From contig NZ_AP027364.1 of assembly GCF_030295975.1 (NCBI RefSeq), positions 3,224,001-3,288,000 of the forward strand: a stretch of 64,000 nucleotides of DNA, read 5' to 3'. The DNA is from Thalassotalea atypica. Its GTDB lineage: Bacteria > Pseudomonadota > Gammaproteobacteria > Enterobacterales > Alteromonadaceae. Below the pieces are notes generated by a model. The model saw only the letters and a list, made by a program, of their open reading frames with translations, was not told the origin of the DNA and ran no database searches. Position 1 is the stretch's first letter. Each line of letters starts with the position of its first letter. This document shows positions 47,355-55,281 of the stretch, piece after piece. The translations under genes and the position numbers were made by a program.

Positions 47355-49088
47355 TTAAATTCTTTTTGCTTTCATTTCTTTTGCAGCAAAGTCAACCGCT
47401 CTCACCGTTAACGCCATAAAGGTTAGGGACGGATTAACCACTGCAGATGAGCAAAAGCTTGCGCCATCAGTCACAAACAAGTTGGGAATGTCGTGAGTTT
47501 GGTTATAGGCATTTAACACAGAGTTTCTAGAATCCGCTCCCATTCGCGCCGTCCCCACTTCATGAATAGCCAATCCTGGTGCATTATTATCAATAGAGTT
47601 ATAACTTTTGACATCTTTTAAGCCCGCTTTGGTGAGCATTTCCTTGGCGGTTTGTTCAGCATCTAACATCATCATTTTTTCATTGTCTGACCACTGACAA
47701 TTGATATGCAGCTGTGGCATACCCCACTTGTCTTTTTTCGTCGGATGCAGTGACACTTGGTTTTCAAACCGAGGAAGCATTTCGCCTTGGGCATGCAAGC
47801 CAAAATACCAATCCCCAGCTTGCGTAAGTTGCTGTTTGAAACCTGCACCTATGCCATCACTATTGCTTAACCCTTGCCAGTTAGCACGAACAGTACCGCC
47901 AGATAGTGCATAACCACGTTTGTAGCCTTGTCTATATCTAGACGGTTCAAATTGAAAGTTTGGAATGTAAGGCCCTGTAGGGCGTCGACCCGAATAAAAC
48001 TCGTCGTGATATCCTTCAATTCGACCACTGGCACCTGCGTTGTAAACATGGTCCATCAGGTAATGGCCCAATACACCTGAGCTATTGGCAATACCGTTTG
48101 GAAAGCTAATTGACGTTGAATTGAGCATAATTTGGGTCGAACCCAAAGTAGAGGCGCACAAAAACACTACTTTAGCGAAATACTCTCGAGTAGCTAAGGT
48201 CTCGTTATCAATGACTCTAACACCTTTGACTCGATTGGACTTTTCATCATAAATCAAGCTGTGTACCACGCTATTAGGCGCAATATGTAAGTTTCCGGTT
48301 TTAGCAGCAGCAGGCAATGTTGAGCTTTGCGTGGAAAAATAGGCGCCGAATGAACAACCTTTTTGACATTCATTGCGCGCCTGACATTGCACCCGCCCTT
48401 GTGACAAGTGCAGTTGACTTGGTTTAGTCAGATGAGCTGCACGCCCCATGACCATTGGACGCTCAGGATAAAGTGCTGCAAATTTAGTTTTTAATTCAAG
48501 CTCTGGCTTTGTCCATTCAAATGGTGGTAAAAATTCACTACTAGGTAGCTGCGGTAAGTTGTCATCATGACCGCTAATACCGACATGTTTTTCTACATAC
48601 GAATACCAATTCGCAAGTTCTTCATAACGTATCGGCCAGTCATTGCCGTGACCATCAAGCTTATTTGCCTTAAAATCATGCTTATTGAACCGGTACGATT
48701 GTCGGTGCCAAAGTAACGATTTACCGCCTAACTGATTCGCTCGGATCCAAGTAAAATCAGTGCCCTTCTCTGTCGAGTATGGGTAATCTTTGTCGTTGCC
48801 AAAAAAGTGCTTCGTACCATCATGAAAGGCATAACATTTCTTTTGAACTTCATATTGCTCTTCTACCAAAAGGTTGTCGACTTTCATACGATTTGGATAT
48901 TGCCACACCGGTTTACCCTCACCAATATAGTCCTTTTGGTGCTCTACAATGCGACCACGTTCAAGCATTAACGTCTTAAAACCTCGTTCACAAAACTCTT
49001 TTGCTGCCCAGCCACCTGAGATACCTGAGCCAATAACAAGCGCGTCGTACACCTCACTTGTATCATTGATGTATAAGTCTTGATCCAT
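47355..49088 (-). CDS. GMC-family oxidoreductase (second dehydrogenase large subunit)
   Basis: The 577-residue flavoprotein has the FAD site ALVIGSGISGGWAAKEFCERG, the NQLGGKSLLWHRQ block, a Cys-rich CQARNECQKGCSFGAYF segment and the C-terminal HEVGTARMG ... NPSLTFMALTVRA region with the catalytic His/Asn. It is a distant paralogue of the GMC protein at 43983-45668. The paired small subunit is encoded directly upstream. GAGAG precedes the ATG. Two distinct GMC/small-subunit pairs in one operon suggest two substrates or two oxidation steps. Confidence 0.88.
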   Translation of the reverse strand: MDQDLYINDTSEVYDALVIGSGISGGWAAKEFCERGFKTLMLERGRIVEHQKDYIGEGKPVWQYPNRMKVDNLLVEEQYEVQKKCYAFHDGTKHFFGNDKDYPYSTEKGTDFTWIRANQLGGKSLLWHRQSYRFNKHDFKANKLDGHGNDWPIRYEELANWYSYVEKHVGISGHDDNLPQLPSSEFLPPFEWTKPELELKTKFAALYPERPMVMGRAAHLTKPSQLHLSQGRVQCQARNECQKGCSFGAYFSTQSSTLPAAAKTGNLHIAPNSVVHSLIYDEKSNRVKGVRVIDNETLATREYFAKVVFLCASTLGSTQIMLNSTSISFPNGIANSSGVLGHYLMDHVYNAGASGRIEGYHDEFYSGRRPTGPYIPNFQFEPSRYRQGYKRGYALSGGTVRANWQGLSNSDGIGAGFKQQLTQAGDWYFGLHAQGEMLPRFENQVSLHPTKKDKWGMPQLHINCQWSDNEKMMMLDAEQTAKEMLTKAGLKDVKSYNSIDNNAPGLAIHEVGTARMGADSRNSVLNAYNQTHDIPNLFVTDGASFCSSAVVNPSLTFMALTVRAVDFAAKEMKAKRI

Positions 49089-49117
49089 TAGTACTCTCTC
49101 AAATTTATTGCCGTTGT

Positions 49118-49741
49118 TTAGTAGTACGCCAAAGCGCCATACGATTTGCCGATAGAATCATAAGGAATCGATCCTTTAAACTCACCCGGTACGGCTTGAT
49201 AATTCAGTGCCTGTGTGGCACCAACTTCGGTAGTAAAGTAACCAAAGACAAGCAAAGATTTTAAAAAAGCAAACTGAGTTTTATCAGCGCTTGTAAAGCC
49301 TAATTCAACTCCCTCTAATGCAACCAATAATTCGGTTTGCTGCTCAGATTTCATTTGATTGAACGAGCTGGAATAATGTGTCATGCTTTGCTGCTCAATG
49401 GTGTTAATCACAGCCTTAGTTTGTTGTTGTTGCTCGATGTCATAACAAGTAAAGAGTTGATGGTCGATAAAACCATGAACACCTAATTCAGCCGCACTAG
49501 GTGTATCTGTTTCAGGTAGTACGACGGCACATATATTGGCTAATACTTGCATTTGCTCATACGTAAAAACCTTTCGTGATTTTTTGGTACGAACTTTTTG
49601 TGTTTCATAATTTATCGCTGTTGCAAAAGCCTTGCCCGAAATTAATTGAGATGCAACCCCCGCACCGAGAGCGCCAGCAAGGGTTTTAAGCAATTGGCGC
49701 TTGGTTAGGCGCATAGACGAATGCTCAGCACTATGATTCAA
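49118..49741 (-). CDS. Gluconate 2-dehydrogenase subunit 3-like protein
   Basis: The 207-residue protein has an export signal (RLTKRQLLKTLAGALGAGVA, KR in place of RR) and a subunit-3 domain (EQMQVLANICAVVLPETDTPSAAELGVHGFID). It precedes the GMC gene by 30 bp and is its likely membrane/periplasm escort. The start at 49741 overlaps the MFS stop by 11 bases. The ATG at 49714 would still keep the signal, so the start is unsettled. Confidence 0.83.
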   Translation of the reverse strand: MNHSAEHSSMRLTKRQLLKTLAGALGAGVASQLISGKAFATAINYETQKVRTKKSRKVFTYEQMQVLANICAVVLPETDTPSAAELGVHGFIDHQLFTCYDIEQQQQTKAVINTIEQQSMTHYSSSFNQMKSEQQTELLVALEGVELGFTSADKTQFAFLKSLLVFGYFTTEVGATQALNYQAVPGEFKGSIPYDSIGKSYGALAYY

Positions 49742-50957
49742 GAGCAGCCTCTCGTAACTGTTGCGTTTTACGCATGTATATTACAAGTCCTGCAAATGCA
49801 AACACCAAAACTAGAGGAAAAAGGCTTAAATTGGCGAGCGTTGCTTGACCTGCAGCTAGTTCAGCGAGCTCAGGCGAGTTGTTTACCGTCAACGCTTGCT
49901 GGCGGGCTTGATCAATCCAGCTACCAATAACAGGGTTCCACATACTGACTGCAAACATACCTGCACCGCCTAACATGGACATACCTAATGCGCCAGATTG
50001 TGGAATATTTTCAGCAATAAAACCTATCATGGTCGGCCAGAAGTAAGTAACACCGAGGGCAAATAACAATGCCGAGACATATACCATACTGCCGGTTGCT
50101 AAGCTCATTGAATAAATACCAATGGTGGTGACAATAGCAGAATATAGTAAGACACCAGCAGGGTTAAACTTACGGACAACAGGGCCTGCAAAAAAGCGAC
50201 CTACCGCCATAACTCCTGTAATCATCGCCATAATTAACATTGGCGATGCGCCCGATGCGCCGAGAATACGTTCAATCCACTGCTGTGTACCTAATTCACT
50301 AGTCGCAGTTAATGTCATGCAAAAGGCCATGAACATAAATAAAGGCGAGAATAGCGCTTTGACATTGTGAGCTGTTGAAGTATCCACGTTTTTATTGTCA
50401 GGGAATTTCTGGCTCAATACTAAGTAACCATAAGCAATTGTGGGCAATAGCATAACGGCTATTTGTGCCTGCCAGCCAAAACCGACATCAGTCATCGCTT
50501 TTGAAATCAGCGCACCAATAACGATGCCGCCTGGAAACCAAACATGAAACCGATTTAACATCGTGGTTTTATTCTTATGATACATTTCAGCTATCAACGG
50601 ATTACAACCTGCTTCAACCGCACCATTGGCAAAGCCTATACAAAAGCTCGAAATAAGTAATGTCCAAAATCCATCGGCGGACATGGTTAAGAATAAGCCC
50701 AATATATGCCCCACAAAGGCGATAATGACTAACTTTTTAGCGCCAATGAAATTATAAAGTAGGCCGCCAAACATTGTTGCGATAGGGAAGCCCAAAAATG
50801 CCATGGCATTGACCCAACCTAGCTGCATATCAGATAGCGCAAAGTCTTGACTTAGTTGCCCTAAAATTCCTGCTCTGATCGCAAATGTCATAGAAGTGAC
50901 GGTGAGCGCTAAACAACAGGCGATAAAGAGTTTGTTGTTATCAATATTCTTCGTCAT
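49731..50957 (-). CDS. Major facilitator superfamily transporter
   Basis: The roughly 408-residue protein has twelve predicted membrane helices. The loop between helices 2 and 3 (GGLLYNFIGAKKL) is a degenerate MFS signature. Helix 5 is followed by a GGIVIGALISKAM segment, and the C-terminal half repeats the fold. The form resembles sugar/nucleoside MFS carriers such as the FHS group. It would import the sugar or keto-sugar from the periplasm. AGGAAAAG supports the ATG at 50957; the upstream ATGs overlap the previous gene. Confidence 0.85.
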   Translation of the reverse strand: MTKNIDNNKLFIACCLALTVTSMTFAIRAGILGQLSQDFALSDMQLGWVNAMAFLGFPIATMFGGLLYNFIGAKKLVIIAFVGHILGLFLTMSADGFWTLLISSFCIGFANGAVEAGCNPLIAEMYHKNKTTMLNRFHVWFPGGIVIGALISKAMTDVGFGWQAQIAVMLLPTIAYGYLVLSQKFPDNKNVDTSTAHNVKALFSPLFMFMAFCMTLTATSELGTQQWIERILGASGASPMLIMAMITGVMAVGRFFAGPVVRKFNPAGVLLYSAIVTTIGIYSMSLATGSMVYVSALLFALGVTYFWPTMIGFIAENIPQSGALGMSMLGGAGMFAVSMWNPVIGSWIDQARQQALTVNNSPELAELAAGQATLANLSLFPLVLVFAFAGLVIYMRKTQQLREAALES

Positions 50958-50974
50958 AGCTTTCCCTATCATCA

Positions 50975-52027
50975 TTACAAGCCCAAAATATCACGATTAA
51001 GTGATTCATCTTCGCCACTGGTAGCAAAATCATCAAATGCATGCTCTGGCGTTCTTATTAACTGCTGCGAAATAAACGGCGCTCCTTCTCTTGCACCATC
51101 TTCTGGGTGTTTCAAGCAACATTCCCATTCAAGAACCGCCCAGCCATCAAAACCATATTGTGTTAACTTACTAAATATCTGTTTGAAGTCGATTTGACCA
51201 TCACCTAGTGATCGAAATCGACCCGGCCTATTTTGCCAATCTTGGTAACCACCATAGACACCACTGCGGCCATTGGGTCTAAATTCTGCATCCTTGACAT
51301 GAAAGGCTTTGATCCGTTCATGATAAATATCAATAAACGCTAGATAATCGAGTTGCTGTAAGACAAAATGACTTGGGTCGTACAATATATTCGCACGGGT
51401 ATGATTGCCTGTTACCTCAAGAAAACGCTCAAAGGTAACGCCATCATGTAAGTCTTCACCGGGGTGAAGTTCAAAACACACATCTACGCCAGCATCCTCA
51501 AATTTATTCAAAATAGGAAGCCAACGTTTGCCTAATTCTTTAAACCCTTCATCAACTAAACCTGCTGGACGTTGCGGCCAAGGATATGCAGTCTGCCAAA
51601 GTAATGCGCCAGAAAAGGAGGCGTGCGCATTAAGTCCTAAACGGGCACTGACTTTTGCCGCCATCGAGACTTGCTCAATCGCCCACTCCGTTCGCGCCTT
51701 TGGGTTGTTTCTAACCGCGTCTTCAGCGAAGGCATCAAACTGCTTGTCGTAGGCGGGGTGTACGGCAACCAATTGTCCTTGTAGGTGGGTGGATAATTCA
51801 CTGATCTGTAAACCTGCTGCAGAGACTATCCCTTTAATTTCATCGCAATAAGCTTGGCTTTGGTAAGCAAGAGATAAATCAAATAGTCGTTTATCCCATG
51901 TTGGAATTTGAACGGCTTTATAGCCCAAGCTTGCTGCCCAATGGCATATGTTGTTTAAGCTATTAAACGGTGCATGGTCTTGGACAAATTGGGCTAAAAA
52001 AATCCCCGGCCCCTTAATTTGCGTCAT
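50975..52027 (-). CDS. Sugar phosphate isomerase/epimerase family TIM barrel (cytoplasmic)
   Basis: The 350-residue protein is a PF01261-type barrel with metal-site segments VCFELHPGEDL, ILYDPSHFVLQQLDY, AFHVKDAEFRPNG and WAVLEWECCLK. It has no signal peptide, unlike the exported barrel at 46462. It overlaps the Gfo/Idh/MocA gene by 14 bases, an arrangement common in keto-sugar catabolic clusters where the two enzymes act in series on 3-keto-sugars in the cytoplasm. Substrate is unassigned. Confidence 0.86.
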   Translation of the reverse strand: MTQIKGPGIFLAQFVQDHAPFNSLNNICHWAASLGYKAVQIPTWDKRLFDLSLAYQSQAYCDEIKGIVSAAGLQISELSTHLQGQLVAVHPAYDKQFDAFAEDAVRNNPKARTEWAIEQVSMAAKVSARLGLNAHASFSGALLWQTAYPWPQRPAGLVDEGFKELGKRWLPILNKFEDAGVDVCFELHPGEDLHDGVTFERFLEVTGNHTRANILYDPSHFVLQQLDYLAFIDIYHERIKAFHVKDAEFRPNGRSGVYGGYQDWQNRPGRFRSLGDGQIDFKQIFSKLTQYGFDGWAVLEWECCLKHPEDGAREGAPFISQQLIRTPEHAFDDFATSGEDESLNRDILGL

Positions 52028-53195
52028 AATGACCCCCTTCTGATTCGATGATCATGTTATGCCATTTCAATGCGGATTGACTGGCACCGACGACGTTTTC
52101 GATAAACGCCATACCGCGAATTGCCTCATCAATACCCGGCACATCAAAGGTCTTATTATCAGCCACCTCGCCATTACGATGAGCTTTAATTTGGCGAGCG
52201 AAGTTTTGATAAATATTGGCAAATGCCTCTAAGTACCCTTCGGGATGTCCTGCTGGAGTTCGCATGGCTTGCTGTGCTGCCTCACACATATCACCAACGC
52301 CTGTACGAATTTGCTGCGTGGGTTCATTATGTGATTTGAGCCATAGAGTATTCGGCTCAAGCTGCGACCACTCTATGCTCTTCTTATCACCATAAATTCG
52401 CAACCTGATATTGTTCTCATCACCCAAAGATATTTGACTGGCTAATAATACGCCTTTCGCACTATTTGAAAATTTGAGCATCACAGTGCCATCATCATCT
52501 AACACACGCCCCGACACAGTTGATGTTAAATCGGCACACAACTGAGTAATTTCTAGCCCTGAAACATATTCAGCCAAGTTTGCGGCGTGCACGCCAATAT
52601 CCCCCATACAACAACTGGCACCAGCTGTTTCAGGGTCTAAGCGCCAGCTTGCTTGTTTACTTACCTCGTCATCTTTTGATGCCAGCCAGCCTTGGCTGTA
52701 TTCCACCACCACTTTAACAACATTACCTAACTCACCTTGGGCAACCAAATGTTTAGCTTGTTTGACTAAGGGGTAGCCACTGTAGGTATGGGTTAAACCA
52801 TAAAGGACATGACGCTGTGCAAGGGCCGACTTTAACGATAAAGCTTGAGGTAAATTTAATGTTGCAGGTTTATCAGATAACACGTGAAATCCATGTTCTA
52901 TGGCAGACATAGCAACAGGAAAATGCAGATGATTTGGCGTAACAATAACGACAAACTCCATTCGCTCAGTTTCAGGTAATAGCGCTTCACGTTTGAACAT
53001 TTCATCATAACTGGCATAACAGCGCTCTTCGGGCAAATAAAGCGCTTGTCCAGAAGATAGGCTACGCTGTTTATCAGCACTAAAGGCGCCACAGACCAAC
53101 TCGATGTCACCGTCCATAAATGCCGCGATGCGATGGACAGCGCCAATAAATGCCCCTTGTCCACCGCCAACCATCCCCATTCGAATTTTTTTCAT
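52014..53195 (-). CDS. Gfo/Idh/MocA family oxidoreductase
   Basis: The roughly 393-residue protein has an N-terminal Rossmann NAD(P) fold (MVGGGQGAFIGAVHRIAAFM) and the family Lys in HVLSDKPATLNL. A C-terminal domain includes CCMGDIGVHAANLAEYVSG, where D and H supply the usual catalytic residues. It reduces or oxidises sugar hydroxyls; with the paired barrel it may convert 3-keto-glucose back to glucose. It is the first gene of the nine-gene operon, divergent from the PAS-AraC regulator. Confidence 0.88.
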   Translation of the reverse strand: MKKIRMGMVGGGQGAFIGAVHRIAAFMDGDIELVCGAFSADKQRSLSSGQALYLPEERCYASYDEMFKREALLPETERMEFVVIVTPNHLHFPVAMSAIEHGFHVLSDKPATLNLPQALSLKSALAQRHVLYGLTHTYSGYPLVKQAKHLVAQGELGNVVKVVVEYSQGWLASKDDEVSKQASWRLDPETAGASCCMGDIGVHAANLAEYVSGLEITQLCADLTSTVSGRVLDDDGTVMLKFSNSAKGVLLASQISLGDENNIRLRIYGDKKSIEWSQLEPNTLWLKSHNEPTQQIRTGVGDMCEAAQQAMRTPAGHPEGYLEAFANIYQNFARQIKAHRNGEVADNKTFDVPGIDEAIRGMAFIENVVGASQSALKWHNMIIESEGGHYDAN

Positions 53196-53265
53196 CAATT
53201 CACGTCATCGTCAGAATTATTCTACTAATTACTATAGGAGCTTAGCGGGAAAATATGTTATTAAT

Positions 53266-53293
53266 AATTCGGTTTAAAATACAACAAATTCGG
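53266..53293. promoter_or_regulatory. Candidate AraC-type direct repeat
   Basis: AATTCGG occurs at 53266-53272 and 53287-53293, in direct orientation and exactly 21 bp (two helical turns) apart. It lies between the PAS-AraC regulator and the sugar operon. This spacing suits an AraC-family dimer, but the repeat is short. Confidence 0.3.
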
Positions 53294-53338
53294 CGTTTGC
53301 ATTTTCAAACCTTATTTTAGCTATCAGGAATAAATGGC

Positions 53339-54094
53339 ATGATTTTGAGTGAGCCTAACAACTTTATCCACCAAGTTGGAGTAAGACAGTTGATCAGCAT
53401 GTTTGACTTATTGCCCGACGTTCTTTTTTGGATAAAGGACATAAATCATAATTTCATCCACGCTAATCAAGCATTTATTGATCATAAGGGGGTTGAAGAC
53501 ATCACTAAAATCATTGGTAAAAGTGATCATGACTTTTCTCCAGATCATCTAGCAAAACAATTTATTCGTGATGATGAAAAGGTCCTTGCAGGTATAACTG
53601 TAACAGATAGGCTAGAAGTGAATATGACACATTCAGGCGATACCGCTTGGTTTGCCACGTCTAAACGAGCGATAGCAAATGAGCAAGGTGTTAACGTCGG
53701 CACCTATGGCATTACACGGCACCTAGAAAAACAAGCTAAAGTATTGTCCAACGTTGAAGCGGTGAAAGTACCCGTCGAGTACATTCGAAAAAACTATCAT
53801 CAACAAATCACCATTGAAGATTTAGCCGAAGTTACGCATTTGTCCATCAGTGCATTGGAAAGACGATTTAAACGCCATTTAGCGAAAACACCAAAACAGT
53901 TTATTAATGAAATACGACTAGAAAATGCCCGTAAATTATTAGTTGAGACCAATATTCCAATTGCGCAGATAGGTGATGATACGGGCTTTAACGGCCATAG
54001 CTATTTCAGTAAACAGTTTCGGCTATTTTTTGGTGAGCTACCATCAGCCTATCGACAAAACTATCGCTATGGCAACTCACACATTAAAACATAA
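53339..54094 (+). CDS. PAS-domain AraC-family regulator
   Basis: The 251-residue protein has an N-terminal PAS fold (about 15-130; LLPDVLFWIKDINHNFIHAN and the HDFSPDHLAK block) joined to an AraC DNA-binding domain (about 140-245; ITIEDLAEVTHLSISALERR and IAQIGDDTGFNGHSYFSKQF). PAS-AraC fusions sense small molecules or redox state inside the cell. It is divergent from the nine-gene sugar operon across about 140 bp and is its most likely regulator. AGGA precedes the ATG. Confidence 0.88.
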   Translation: MILSEPNNFIHQVGVRQLISMFDLLPDVLFWIKDINHNFIHANQAFIDHKGVEDITKIIGKSDHDFSPDHLAKQFIRDDEKVLAGITVTDRLEVNMTHSGDTAWFATSKRAIANEQGVNVGTYGITRHLEKQAKVLSNVEAVKVPVEYIRKNYHQQITIEDLAEVTHLSISALERRFKRHLAKTPKQFINEIRLENARKLLVETNIPIAQIGDDTGFNGHSYFSKQFRLFFGELPSAYRQNYRYGNSHIKT

Positions 54095-54107
54095 CTAATG
54101 GCACAAA

Positions 54108-55208
54108 CTACGCGGGTGTTATCACACGTTCTCTTAAGCTAGTTTTACGCCTATTTCTAAACCAGTAGAAATAGAGCCCAGTGAGTGATAACCAAAAAGG
54201 TGATAAACCTAAAATACACCAGATCACTTTACTTGGTAGGCCAGCAAAATAGCCAAAATGTAGCTTTCTGAACGTATCAACTATGACATTAATGGTGTTC
54301 GCGCTGCGTATATCATAATTGAGTATATTTTCCCCTGATTCCCTGTGGTAGGTGATCATACTAGCGTATTCACTAGTTAGTGGATTTCCGGTCGGCACTT
54401 CACCATAAAATGTAATGTGTAAATCCGGCTCAAAAGGAAACGTCATGTACGTGGCCCTGTAATCAGAGATGTCGGTGCGGGTGTTGTCCAACAACTGCTG
54501 AAAATCCAGAGAGTCGCTATACAAAGGCTCAATGAGTAACGGATGTGCCTCAATATGTTCACTGACTTCGTGAACTACTGCGGCAATATTATAATACCCG
54601 CCTGTAATGGCTAAGATCAGCAGTATCGGTGACGACATGATGCCGATGAATTTATGAACATCACTGAAAAACACTCGTCTTGCAGCAGAAAACCTGAGAG
54701 TGAATAATTTTGACCAAAAGTTGCGGTGTAAGATGATACCGCTGACACCCAAAAACAATAAGATGACAGCGAATACGGAGCCAAGTACCGTGCCTGTAAA
54801 GTCGAGCAAAAACGTATAATGCAATGACAATAACCAATCAGTAATATCGTGGGTAACAGATACTGGAGTCGATAGCAGGTTGCCTTGATATTGATCGACA
54901 TAAAGTTTATACCATTGACCTGTGCCTTTATGGATTATATAAGCTGTATCTGCACGGGCTTTGTCGTCAAATAGTTCCCAACTCCCCATGAGATAATTGG
55001 GGTGCGTATTGGCTACTTTTAAAATTAACGTATTTAAGTTTGCTCTTTCTTGATACTCAGTTGCCGCCACTGTCATATGCTCAGGCATAAGCCAAGTATC
55101 AAGTTCAACTTTGAACACCAAAATGCTGCCAGTAACGGCAATCACCATGATAGGAATAAGCGCAATTAGGGCACTGATAGAGTGCCATCTAAACAATTTT
55201 TTTCGCAT
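54108..55208 (-). CDS. PepSY-associated TM helix protein (siderophore-linked)
   Basis: The roughly 366-residue protein has four main membrane helices (near residues 10-30, 130-150, 190-210 and 325-350) and two periplasmic PepSY regions. The pattern is the PepSY_TM family found beside TonB-dependent siderophore receptors, with membrane-embedded His residues that could hold haem for ferric reduction. It lies 73 bp after the receptor gene on the same strand, within a Fur-controlled unit. AGAGAAA supports the ATG at 55208; the frame could extend to 55265. Confidence 0.85.
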   Translation of the reverse strand: MRKKLFRWHSISALIALIPIMVIAVTGSILVFKVELDTWLMPEHMTVAATEYQERANLNTLILKVANTHPNYLMGSWELFDDKARADTAYIIHKGTGQWYKLYVDQYQGNLLSTPVSVTHDITDWLLSLHYTFLLDFTGTVLGSVFAVILLFLGVSGIILHRNFWSKLFTLRFSAARRVFFSDVHKFIGIMSSPILLILAITGGYYNIAAVVHEVSEHIEAHPLLIEPLYSDSLDFQQLLDNTRTDISDYRATYMTFPFEPDLHITFYGEVPTGNPLTSEYASMITYHRESGENILNYDIRSANTINVIVDTFRKLHFGYFAGLPSKVIWCILGLSPFWLSLTGLYFYWFRNRRKTSLRERVITPA

Positions 55209-55281
55209 GTTTTTCTCTATATACCAGTTTGAACAAAGCACCGTGTTAACAGCGCTTTGCTCCAACTAATTGGATATAAAA

